Source of the DNA: Phallusia mammillata
Taxonomy: Eukaryota; Chordata; Ascidiacea; Phlebobranchia; Ascidiidae
Assembly (NCBI GenBank): GCA_003260075.1
Contig: QLIY01000373.1
Coordinates: forward strand, 1 to 64,000
DNA: 64,000 nt
Direction of reading: 5' to 3'
Shown here: positions 24,628 through 35,100 of the stretch, piece by piece
How positions within the stretch are numbered: the stretch's first letter is position 1
Layout: each line of letters begins with the position of its first letter
Notes under the pieces: generated by a model
Told to the model about the DNA's origin: nothing
Databases searched by the model: none
What the model saw: the letters and a program-made list of their open reading frames with translations, nothing else
Translations under genes and position numbers: made by a program

Positions 24628-24735
24628 AAAATAACGGCCCAAATAGACGAAAAAGGCGACATGCTTTATGTTCAAACGTTTCGGCAAATGCTCATGCCAT
24701 CATCAGTGATATGAAGGCCACATCAGTTTATATAT
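24628..24735 (-). mobile_element. Repeat with canonical hammerhead-like core
   Basis: On the minus strand CTGATGA (24706-24700) is followed by the hairpin TGGCATGAGCATTTGCC and GAAAC (GAAA 24682-24679). Flanking AACGGCCCAAATAGACG also occurs at 25894. Confidence 0.52.
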
Positions 24736-25217
24736 ATCGTTTACATTTACTTAAGTCACGTGAAGGAATGATAAAAGGGTGCGAAACAAGCGCCGCATAA
24801 AAACGATAAATAAATCAAATCTTTTTATTTTGTTACAAGGTTTTGCATTTTTTAAAGACCATTATTGTTAATGTATGGCACAAAACATGACCATAAAAAT
24901 ACAGAAACGGAAATTCAAACTTGGTGATGAACTTCAGTGAGAAACTACACCAAAAAGTTAAGAACCAATAATATAAAAGCAGGAAAAGCAGTGATGTAAT
25001 TGGGTAAAAACTTTTTCAAAAAGGAACTGGAAAGCACACCAGACCCTATCAAAATTAACATAGTACATTGGTAGCATCGATTGTTAGAAAAATCTGCGAT
25101 AAAATGTTTACAGTTGTCTTTTGATTTCACCCCTACTACGAATCCCCCCCCCCACATGTGCAGCATACGAGGCAGGCAACGGTGCTTGAGATTCAACTTT
25201 CAGTGGATTCTCCACTG

Positions 25218-25294
25218 AGCCTGTGTAGCTCAGTTGCTAGAGTGCGAGCTCCCACTGTTTTAAGCTCATGTCTTCGGTTCGAACCCCATTGGAA
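25218..25294 (+). mobile_element. tRNA-derived element with intact A and B boxes
   Basis: TAGCTCAGTTGCTAGAG is a good A box and GGTTCGAACCC a good B box, spaced as in a tRNA gene. The acceptor stem GCCTGTG has no complement at the 3' side, so a SINE head or tRNA relic is more likely than a working tRNA. Confidence 0.6.
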
Positions 25295-25747
25295 GAAAGT
25301 GTTTTTAGTTTATCATGCTTTATAGCTTTAAAATGCTTTGGCCTAGGCCCGGCATTTTGTGGACAGCAATATGTATTTAATTCACTGATTAAATGTTTAA
25401 GAAAAATCAAAGGAAATAGTTTAACTTTACTGCCCAAATACATTTAACTCAAGTAATTTTGTCTAAAAATGTATCATGCTAAAAACGTTAATAATTTGTC
25501 GTTATAACATTATTCATTGCCTTCCGTTTTAAATGTGGATTCAATGATAAATTGTTCCGTTTAAATTTAAGCTTGAATTCAATAACTGCAGCTTAATCAT
25601 TCCCGGATATAGTTGATTCAAAGTATCCTTTTCCATATTTCTTGTTGCGTCATTCAGCGTGAACGGATTTTATTAAGCCACAAAAGATCTAATATTGCAT
25701 TATTTGATATTCAGTTAAGCAGAGTTGGTGCCTTTCAAGCTGTAAAG

Positions 25748-28691
25748 ATGAAGCTCTTAGTTTTTGTCTTTGGTTTTTGTTCGCTCTTTGCTTCTTCTGT
25801 TTCGGTGGTAGCTCCTCCTGTTGAAGGTGAAGGATGTAAAGAATATAGTTCAGGCTTTGTTTCAAAAACAAAATTGGAATAAATAATAAAAATAACGGCC
25901 CAAATAGACGTAAAAAGCGACATGCATTATTTTTCAAACACTTCGGCAATTGCTTATTCAATCATCAGTGATATTTGGTTATGCCATCATCAGTGATGTG
26001 AAGGGCCACATCAGTTATACCCGTTTATAAACCGTTATTTTCATCGTTAAAGTATATACCATGCATGTCGTCTTTTACGTCTCTTCAGGCCGTTATTTGC
26101 ATCATTAAACTTACGAACAGATCCGCATAAAGTGTTCTTTAATCGTAGTAAACTTAGAAAATATTGTTGATACCTTTCAAATTTAACTAGGAATGTTTGC
26201 AACGGGAAGATTTGTTAACAGCAAAAGCGTATTTTTGTTCATCACCTAATTTTTTTCCAGAGCCTGAACCAATGTATGAGATGGAGCCTGTTACCACCAT
26301 AACTTGCCAGGTTGGGAGAATGGACCTCAAAACTCGAGAACAAGAATTTTTCAGCCGCACATGCAGTTCAAACTACGTGAGTTGCATAGTCGTGTGTTAG
26401 ATCCAAGCGAATTTAATGCAAATAATTTCTCCATTTGTGGTGGACACTCACAGTGCGCCAAACCCACTCCTTGGTAAGCTCCCGCCACATAAAGCTTCAT
26501 AATACGGTGTAGCTGCAGCGCGTTTAGTAATGATCCACCAATTGTGCCATCCACTGTTTGCACTCCATAACGTTTCAACGTTGCGCAGCTATTTCCGACT
26601 TGGTGATTGTTAAGTGCAATTGTGTCGCTATGTTTTCTTCAACGAAACAAACTCAGACTCAACATGTAGGTTGTGTCACAGGTGATGATTTAGCTTTTGC
26701 ACGATTATATGTTTTTCGTGCTTAACCAAAAAACTTTAAACCCCCTATACTAGTGTATCACATACATTGTCTAACATTTATCTTGAATTTGAGTCACAAT
26801 TTTTGCGAAAATTCTACTTTAAACGGGTTGAAACTTTGATTGCAAACAAAAAGAACCTTACAGAAGCTTGTATGTGACCTAATGCAAATATTATGCCTTA
26901 ACTGTACATTTTAAAATTCCAACTTCTTATTCAGGATGCTTGCGAAACAAAACTAGAGATTCACCCTGATCGACACATTGTGACCAAATCCTGCGGTCAC
27001 GAGGACAGTTGCTATAGCAACGCCGAAACCAACCCTGGCACCTGCAACTATACGATTGACACTAATGGGGTAAGTACAAGTTGTTGATTCTTGTATCGTG
27101 TTTATTCCATTGTTTGCCGCGCCGTTTTTTACCCCACCGTTTGTTCGGCTTACCATTAAGTAGAACTACTAACACCATACCTCGATAGGTGGCGCTAAGA
27201 GCTGAATTATAAATTTAGCAGCTGAACCGGGGTAGGGTTAGGATGTAAGTTTTTGAAATTTACATTATGAACTAATTTCTATGTGATGTTTTATGGTATT
27301 TTCATATCAAACCGATATTACTTCGACATCCATGTTTTTTGTTTGGTTTTACGTTCAAAAGTCTTTTTCATATTGACTTTACATGTAAACCAGGGGTGGG
27401 CAACCTGCGGCCCGCGGGCCGCATGCGGCATGAATTTTTGTTCGATATTTGCAGACGTTTCAACGTAGATTTGATGGCTCGGTTGATTTCGACCAGACCT
27501 GGGACGAATACAAAAACGGATTCGGAAACCGGCAAGGAGAATTCTGGACAGGTAAAGTTGGTTGAATGCGAAGAAAGTATTTTGATATTTTGCACAAAAA
27601 AATAAATGTCATGTTTGTAAAAATCTGCACTGGTTATGGTAAATGTTTATACCTACCCAAAAAACAATTAATGAAAGCCAAATCTATTGNATTTATAATT
27701 GGCCCTACAGTAACAAAGGTTGCCCACCCCTGATGTAAACATACGCACTGTTGGGTAGAATTATTTGCGTGAATAACCATTGTTGACAAATAGTTGCACT
27801 ATATAGCAACAGAAAAAAGTGTTATGAAACCAAAGTACCCAATATCACAAAGTGCAGCTTGTAATTAAGGACGGCACGTAATCGAGAAAATTCGGTAGTT
27901 TATAGAAGCAGAATTCCGGTTTGAAAGTCCTTCTGGTCTCTGTAACATAATTAAAATGCTTTACAGGATTACCTCTGCTATTACTGTTGCACAACAAACA
28001 ATTGTAACTTCTTCGAGTTCCGAGCTGAATCAGACCACACATCTGAAGTTATGTTAAGGCGCAACGGGACAATTTCCTTTGATCGACCTTGGACCGATTA
28101 CCAGAACGGATTCGGAGACTGTGATGGCGAATATTTCATAGGTGACTTTTCTGCGCTGAAATATTGAGTTTTCAGTCTAATTTTTTATTCACTCTAAAAT
28201 CATTACCTCATTGATGATTTATGTCGAAGCGTTTAAGCAACAAGATTATTTTTTCGTGTTAATTTATTAGGAACCCCTTAACTGCGGCGTGCCCTTACAT
28301 GGGGGTAAAGCTACTAACACAGGAACTCACAGACAGGCCTGCTAATTTCCGAAAGGTGGCGCAACGAAGCATAGACTTTTACTATGGCAATAGTTGCTGA
28401 CTCGGCAAATTGCTGACTTACGGTAAAAACCTATACTTTGTTGTGCCACCTTTTGGAAATTAGCAGGCCTGTCTGTGAGTTCCTGTGTTAGTAAAGTTCC
28501 CATAAATGGGCCCAAAGACGTAGTCATTTGTAAATCGCGATAAAATACAAACCGGTACATTTTTTCCCCAACTGGGGTTATGTACAATGGCATTTATTTG
28601 CGTCGAAACATTTATAGGTTTGTATAAAAAAAGTGGGTCGTATCAAAGGCAAAATAACTTTTTTTAAGCCGTGTTTTTGGTACAAGCCTTT

Positions 28692-28771
<80 letters not shown>

Positions 28772-31131
28772 GTTGTCCTCCGAGGACAAGAAAAAGAGCC
28801 CAAATGTCCTCCTTTTAGGAAATTTCTGATTTACCAAATACAAATGTAACAATCATACCTTTGAAAACAGCCAAATATACATCTTCAGCTTATTTTTTAA
28901 AGAATACACGTTTTACGTTTTTTTTTAAATACAAGCTTATTTTAGTGTTGTGGCGTGATAAACGTCATAAACTTTATCCAAACTTTTGTATACCGTCTAA
29001 TTTCGGAAGCTTTTATTTTTGGGAGCCTTAAAGTATTTTTCATGTTCTTTTCAAAATTGTGTCCTTCTTTTTGGGGATGGGAATATGGTAGGCCTATTAT
29101 AGACCAGCTTACATCAAGTGTAGTTAAAATTTATTCACATTGTCATTTGTTGATCGAACGGTTTCGTAAAACAACAAGAACACCTACATTAAATATTGAG
29201 CCAAATGTCCTGTTATAAACCCTTATCACAAACGAGTCCAAGCCCAACAATAGAGATTTCAGCCAATTTCAAAACATACTGATTTTGTACTGTATTATTT
29301 CAGGTTTGGAGTTTCTTCATGATTTGACCGAATACTACTCCTCATGCGTAGTGACCGCATGTTACGCAGACTGCGCCACTGGATATCGAACGTTTAGGTA
29401 AGTAATCCGCATAACGATTCATACCGACCTGTTGGAAATACGAGTCGTACACTTTGCAGTTGGTTTGTTCAGTGGTTCCAAACCGGGGAGGAATATTAAA
29501 ACTTGAAGGAGGAATCTACTTATTTTAAGTAATCTTTATATTGTTTAGCACAGGGGTCGGCACGCGAGGTGATTTTTCAAGGCACGCCAACCGACTTGTG
29601 CTTATATTGAAGTAACAATTTAACCTGTTACACTGCGTGTTTATAGTTTTTATCGTAACCATTGTCTTAAAATTCAGCCTTACATGCACAAAACACTGTG
29701 CTTTCTCTTTCTTATTGATATCTGCTGGCACAAACCACTATTATTAAAAAAAAACGTTGGCACGCGAGGTCATTAACACATGGGAACAACAAGTAAATTG
29801 GTACGCGTCGCTTAAAAGGTTGCCGACCCCTGGTGTAGCATCTACTATATGTAGTATATCAGGGGAGGAATGAAAATGTTTTGAATTGTTAAGGGAGGGA
29901 TTCCTCGTCCATAAAGGCTGGGAACCACTGGCCTAGTAAAATAATTATGGTTTTAAATCAACATCTTTTTTGTCTGAATGTACGATAGTTTAAGGTCTAC
30001 AAACTGAAAAGATTTAGTTTGTTTAAATAAGACAAAATGAGTTGTGTGTGAACAACACTGTTTAACATTTTGAAGGCAAAGCTGGCTTACAAATACAACT
30101 GTTGTAACATTGGTGGAACTTTCCTCATGCTACAAATCGCCTTTTACCACTAATTCAACTGTATAGCTGCATTAGCTAGTCAAATATACCTGTAAGCCAG
30201 AACCTCCTAGAGCAGTAGTTTTTAAACTGTGCGTCGCGACGCCCTGGTGCGTCGTTTTAATTTTCCATGGGCGTCGCAGAATATTTACATTTTTATGGTT
30301 GTTTTTGTGGTTTGTGGTTGTTGTATCAATAAACACAACTTTAATAATAAGGTTCCTCATTAACTTTTATTTGCTGGTGCGTCGCAAGATTAGAAAACTA
30401 AGTTTGAGAACCACTGTCCTAGAGAATAAAAAACCTAATCGTTCTCGATAGCGCAAAAGATTTACGTAATAAATTAAATATGATTTAATTTTGTTTTAGC
30501 GATTTCGTGGTCGGCGACAACACAACTGATTATGAGGTGGACTACGAACCTACATCCAACTCAGGAGCATCGCCTTATCTGGCGCATGACTTTACCGGAA
30601 TTAGTGAAGGGGATTTGCCTGTTCCCTTCTCAACTTATGACGACGACAATGACGCGTAAATCAGTTTGTATTAATCTAATGTCGACTGTAGGTTTGTGGG
30701 TAAAGTTGGGGTTTGTACACAAGCCATGAAGTACTATACTAACTTACTACTAGCCGACAATAAGATTTGCTATTGCTGCCAGGCATAATATCAACCTTAT
30801 AGAACTCTTCTGGCAAATGTATTTTTATTCCGACGTTTCGATGACCTATACAGGTCGCCTTCACTACGGTAAATAATACTGAATGAGTGTAGTACAGTGC
30901 ACGTTAAACAAAGGAAAACTGAATTAATCCGACTGTGAACACACAATAAAAGATAAGACACATTTATTGGTTTTCAGGTCGATGAGTAACTGCGCAGATT
31001 TCAACGATGGCGGTTGGTGGTATCACGACCGATGCTCAGGACGAGGGCCCACGCGTAGATGGAGATCCATTGGTGAAGATCTCATCGAAATTTCCATAGA
31101 CTGCGGGAGCCCGAACCCATACAGCCCGTAA
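25748..31131 (+). CDS. Secreted LU domain - fibrinogen-like chimeric protein B
   Basis: Seven exons: 25748-25826, 26261-26376, 26935-27069, 27967-28141, 29304-29397, 30500-30655 and 30978-31131, 909 nt (302 residues), all phases matching. A signal peptide ([17 protein letters not shown]) precedes an Ly6/uPAR-type domain starting [10 protein letters not shown], with [10 protein letters not shown] and ending [11 protein letters not shown]. The fibrinogen-related part starts [17 protein letters not shown] and continues [30 protein letters not shown] and [16 protein letters not shown]. Compared with paralogue A, LU end and fibrinogen start share one exon (27967-28141) instead of two. The sequence after the last conserved Cys, RGPTRRWRS, has lost the SLNG-like pocket motif, and the fourth exon from the end carries extra cysteines ([10 protein letters not shown]). 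It may therefore be functionally divergent. Intron 3 holds a copy of an exon of gene A (27455-27551). Confidence 0.85.
25885..26110. mobile_element. Degenerate hammerhead-like repeats, both orientations
   Basis: Contains AACGGCCCAAATAGACG, two ATCATCAGTGAT blocks about 30 bp apart, and a reversed ACGTCTCTTCAGGCCG segment. Related to copies near 19040 and 24660. It lies in intron 1 of gene B. Confidence 0.45.
26504..26665 (+). mobile_element. Short interspersed repeat (ACGGTGTAGCTGC family)
   Basis: ACGGTGTAGCTGCAGCGCG start, GTTGCGCAGCTATTTCCGAC in the middle and CAACGAAACAAACTC at the end. It lies in an intron of gene B. Confidence 0.6.
27391..27732 (+). mobile_element. hAT-like MITE (CAGGGGTGGG family) carrying a displaced gene A segment
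   Basis: TIRs CAGGGGTGGGCAACC and GGTTGCCCACCCCTG frame the element. Its normal interior is replaced from 27429 to 27689 by sequence nearly identical to 20999-21259, ending at an n (27690). Confidence 0.65.
27429..27689 (+). pseudogene. Copy of the first fibrinogen exon of gene A with its intron flanks
   Basis: Exon copy 27455-27551 reads [15 protein letters not shown] and differs from 21024-21120 by little more than one base; both flanking introns are copied as well. The 97-nt exon would enter in phase 0 and leave in phase 1 before a phase-0 exon, so including it would break gene B. It ends at an n, which favours misassembly. Confidence 0.7.
28310..28493. mobile_element. Palindromic MITE
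   Basis: The left arm (CTAACACAGGAACTCACAG...CAGGCCTGCTAATTTCC) is the reverse complement of the right arm ending CTGTGAGTTCCTGTGTTAG, each about 60 bp. No ORF. It lies in intron 4 of gene B. Confidence 0.72.
28693..28769 (+). repeat. 77-base poly-C tract
   Basis: Uninterrupted C run in intron 4 of gene B. No clear duplicate flanks it. Such a run could form G-quadruplex/i-motif structures if real, but the length may be an artefact. Confidence 0.75.
29470..29930 (+). mobile_element. Nested hAT-like MITEs
   Basis: The outer element starts CAGTGGTTCCAAACC (29470) and ends GGCTGGGAACCACTG (29930), with GGGGAGGAAT repeated inside. Inserted in it at 29551-29832 is a second element with TIRs CAGGGGTCGGCAC and GTTGCCGACCCCTG. 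The inner one is therefore younger. Both lie in intron 5 of gene B. Confidence 0.72.
30213..30416 (+). mobile_element. hAT-like MITE, GTGCGTCG family
   Basis: Left end CAGTAGTTTTTAAACTG and right end AGTTTGAGAACCACTG form imperfect TIRs; GGTGCGTCGC-type motifs occur near both ends. Confidence 0.65.
30772..30925 (-). mobile_element. Repeat with GAAACGTCGG core
   Basis: Minus-strand relative of 18546-18700: AGGCGACCTGTATAGG followed by ATCGAAACGTCGGAATA. It lies in the last intron of gene B. Confidence 0.45.
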
Positions 31132-31456
31132 AGCGGACAAAACACATTTGTGCTGCAGCTATTGTAAACTCCTCTGCAAAAGATACTGTGTTATGTTTAT
31201 GAATTCTGTAAAGGAGACCCATAAACTCTAATGCTTGGAATATAAACTACATATACACAAGTGTGTTGCTGTAGTCAGAAATGAGTTAGTGAAAGTCTGA
31301 ATCGTTAAATTAGACACAAAGTTTGCTAAAAGGTTAGCGTAATTGCCTGCACTCACAACGTTGTGGGTTCTAATCCTGCGACGGGAACTTGTGTTTTATA
31401 TAAGTACAGTAGTTAAGCGGCAATGAATTAAATGGGTAAACCTACACTCATAAAAG

Positions 31457-31563
31457 TACGCCAGGCCTATTGATGTCGTAATACCGATTCAGCCGGTCAC
31501 CATGCAAGCATTAACCATATGGTGACGCAGATGCCTTCAACGTCTTCAATAGGCCTGGTGTAC
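31457..31563. mobile_element. Small MITE with CGCCAGGCCTATT termini
   Basis: GTACGCCAGGCCTATTGA at the left and TCAATAGGCCTGGTGTAC at the right are inverted repeats, 107 bp apart end to end. A partial relative (GCGCCAGGCCTATTAAAGG) is at 33655 in a kinase intron. Confidence 0.65.
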
Positions 31564-31574
31564 TATGATTTCTT

Positions 31575-31663
31575 TATTAGTGTGCCATGGTCTATATTAT
31601 ATTAGTGTGCCATGGTCTATATTATATTAGTGTGCCATGGATTCTATATTTGTGTGCCATGGT
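31575..31663. repeat. Tandem repeat, about 25-bp unit
   Basis: Three to four units of TATTAGTGTGCCATGGTCTA plus a few bases, the last degenerate. Confidence 0.75.
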
Positions 31664-32072
31664 GGTCTGCATTGACGCTTCAGGGCTGATCCTAGCTATT
31701 CATCTGTGTTAATAGTCGAGAAAGATATCAACAAACAATCGCAAACCTGACACGTTTTTGCAGACATTTCACACTTTTTCGACCTGTAAAGTCACCATAC
31801 GCACTAATCAGACCTTATAGGCGTGCACGGTCTGTAGCTAACTTATCACTGTATCGGCACATTGTAATTTTGCAATAAGTTGTGTTTTTCTGTATAATTA
31901 AACTGTGTTTGGCAATTTCTTTGACAAGTAACAACAGTTGGTCACAAATTCTAGCATTGTCAGCAATTGAAATGTAATTAATTGTCAAAAATAGGGGGCA
32001 ACGCTTTAATAAATAGAAAAATAAAATAAAAATGTTACAGCAGTTAAAAAAAAACTATCAACAAACATACAG

Positions 32073-32078
32073 TTTATT
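32073..32078 (-). terminator. Polyadenylation signal of the kinase gene
   Basis: AATAAA on the minus strand about 30 bases after the stop codon at 32106. Confidence 0.45.
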
Positions 32079-32105
32079 TACAATGACATTGCTGTCAAAA
32101 ATTAT

Positions 32106-35100
32106 TCACTTCTTCATCTGGGCTTTGTTCATTTGCAAATTGGCCTCACTTATTGCAATGTAAGCATTTCGTTTTTCCTGAGTTAAATCTTCCGCTGTTT
32201 GGTAAGCCTTGATTGATTTTGCAAAATATTTCACCGATTCTTTAAGTCTTAAGGTTTTCTGGCAAACTTCGCCAAGATTGTTCAGCAAATGACCGTAGAT
32301 TTGATACTTGGAACTTCCTTTCCCGAAGGTTTTTTTCATAAGTTCAAGTCCAAATTTTATGGTTGCTTCGTTCGACGCCAAATCCCCGATGTGACTTTGA
32401 CTGAGTGCAATCTGATACGAGCAGCGAATCGCCTGCAAACACCGATTTTTTTCGTTGATTGGAAGAACCTGAATATGCTGGGTCATCACGAGCATCAGTG
32501 GGATCACGTGACACGCCACCATGTTTTTCGACTCCGATGACACATCAGAATTTTCCAACAAAAGTTCGATCGTTTCTTGAATTCCCTGGGCGCAAGCCAC
32601 TACCCTTTTCGCTGAAGCGAAGTTGGGATCTTTTTTCACATAGAAATCTGCTGCGATGCTGAAAAACAAAATGGCTTTCAAATATTTGCCGTCATTCTGA
32701 TGTCTCGTGCCGTTTTCTTCCAGATTTTCACCAGTAACCTCTAAATGACCTTCAAATGACTGTGCGATTTGTTGTTTTGTCGTTTTTGCCTCGTCATACT
32801 TTTGTGTTTGCAGCAAATCGACATAATTTTGGATGCGTTTATCGAAGTCGCCTAAAACCACATAAAAATTAAAAACACTGTCGGTTCATTTTTTATGAAT
32901 GGCCAAAGAACACAAATTAATAATAAAGAAGTCGTTGCCAATAATTTCAAATAGCAAAGTCCACTTTTTTAAATGCTTTTACAAGTTTAATTTATCAAAA
33001 TTGGGCGTTAGTTCAGAAGAAAACTATTTGCTCAAACTAATAATGTAAGTTAGTTAAATCAAAAGTGAAAACCAAATAAGATGTTCCACAGTTTGATCAA
33101 CCCATAACAAGACTAAACCTGCAAAATTATATAAATACCTGACGATGGGTTCATGGTTGGATTTTTTATGCCTCGAAAAAAGTTTCGGATTCCTCTGGAA
33201 ATTTGTTTGGATGTTGAAGTTTTTTTCGGTTTAGAATCTTCACCTTTACAACAACACAAAACTAACAAAAAGATTTTTTGCTCTTCCAGCAGTTTTTATT
33301 GTTATATGCCGACGTTTCGATGTCTCAACTAAGACACCTTTATCAGGGTAACATAAAGTAAGTAAGTGCTACGTGTCTATTTGTGATTGGTTTACCTGGA
33401 AATGACTCTGTTGATGTTTTAGGTTGCGTGATTTCCCAGCTCTTTTCTTTGGTTACGTTGGGATCTACACAAAAACATAAGTTAGATGCACACAACACAT
33501 AATCATTTGACGCAACGTGCGTCTTTGTGATTGGTTTACCTGCAGGTTGATGTGGTAACGTTATGCTGGAATGGGCGGTTTCCTCTTGTGGTGCACTGAG
33601 TGCGGCACCATACCTGGTTGGATCTAATGAAAACGTCTAAGTTTTAGTCATAGTGCGCCAGGCCTATTAAAGGCGTAATACCGAATCAGCGGGCTCACCA
33701 AGCACTCCCATACAGTGCTGTACGTTTTTTTCTTGCTTAAGTGTAAATTTCTACATCACGTGTACACGTAAGTTACCCATTTCCTGAGTGCTATTGCTGC
33801 TTTTAATTTTCTTCTGCTGAGAAGAGAGAGACTGTGTCTTCTCTTGAGTGACCTCTGGTGGTTCAATTGACCGTTCTTCGGTGTCATCTGATGCGAAGGG
33901 AACTAAAGAAATTTAATAACATTGTTTAAACGTGTTTTATCTTTAGATGTTTAGTTCTGTTACCGTGAAATCTTCTAGTTCTGGTTGAAAACCAGTGGAG
34001 AGGGACGCGTTGTCTTTCATTCATTTGTGGTTGGTCGTCCAAATTCATTTGCGTCAAAGTTGTCACAACTTGAGAGAGTAACTTGGTGGTCTTTTGCTTT
34101 TCCAAAAGCGCGTTTAATTCTTTCTTTATCTCAATCATGGTTGGACGTTTCGAGGGATTTTGTTTCCAGCATCGCTTCATCAGTAGCTGGAGTTGCTCTG
34201 CGATTTCTCTGTCTTCACCGACCAACGTTTGAATCCAATCGTCTATGTCCTGACAGTCTGGTCTCTTTCCTTCTTTGATTAGCTTTACCAGCTTTTTCTG
34301 CTCTTCTACCGGCATGGGTGGGTAAGGAGATTTGCGAGCCAGAGCCCAGAATACTACCATGCCAAAAGCGTAAACGTCGTGTTCCTTCCTAGGTTTTGTG
34401 GTGAGGTCCTTGAGTTTTTCCGGAGCGGTGTAGAAGAGTGTGTATTGCGGCCTTTCTTTCTTGCATCTTGCAAAAGGATCCTTAGTTCCTGAACTAGTAT
34501 AGGTTGCAAGTTCGGAACTCCCGAAATCGCCAACTTTGCAATGAAGCTCTTCTGTAAGCATAATGTTCTCCGGTTTTAAGTCCTCATGAATTAAACGTTT
34601 GTCAGGTAAGTTGTGACAGGCAGCTATTGCTGAGGCTACTTCGGACAAGAACCGAACACGTACAGCATTACCCAGTTTTTTGGATGTATCGAGTAGCAGC
34701 TCTTTTAAGTTACCTCCTCTGCAGTATTCCATCACAATCCCCATTGTAAAGGACCACTTGACGTAGCCAAGAACCCGGACAACATTGTCATGCTCCACCT
34801 TCAACAAGTGTTCCATTTCTTCTTTCATGCTAAGGAAACCCGGTTTATTCTTACCAGTGTATTTTTTTGTATGTGACAAATTACTCTAACTTACGCCTTT
34901 TCAATGCGGGCTTTCTCATGCGCTCCACCAGTAACAGCAAAAACTTTCACCGCAACGTATTGCTTCAGACCCTTATGGTGTCCGATTAAAACATCCCCGA
35001 AACCTCCTGAACCGGCTTCGTACGCGCTAAGGTCACAAGTGATGTCACCACCGTTCAACTCTAGTAACTGTGGGTGAACATGTTTAAGATAACATCTGTT

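Larger units (their letters stand above)
23888..25747. other. Intergenic region between the two LU-FReD paralogues
   Basis: 1.86 kb. Contains an inverted repeat rich in CGAACCGGAACTGAACC motifs (23995-24160 facing 24350-24490), a hammerhead-like repeat (24628-24730), a C-run at 25144 and a tRNA-derived element at 25218-25294. The promoter of gene B should lie in its last few hundred bases; no core motif is evident. Confidence 0.5.
31132..32105. other. Convergent intergenic region between gene B and the kinase
   Basis: Contains a tRNA-like fragment (31334-31384, GTGGGTTCTAATCC), a small TIR element (31457-31563, GTACGCCAGGCCTATTGA and its reverse complement) and a short tandem array of about 25-bp units with GTGTGCCATGG (31575-31663). 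No gene is seen. Confidence 0.6.

Noticed and set aside
25218..25294. Functional tRNA gene
   Set aside because: A and B boxes are good but the acceptor stem does not pair, so a SINE head is more likely.
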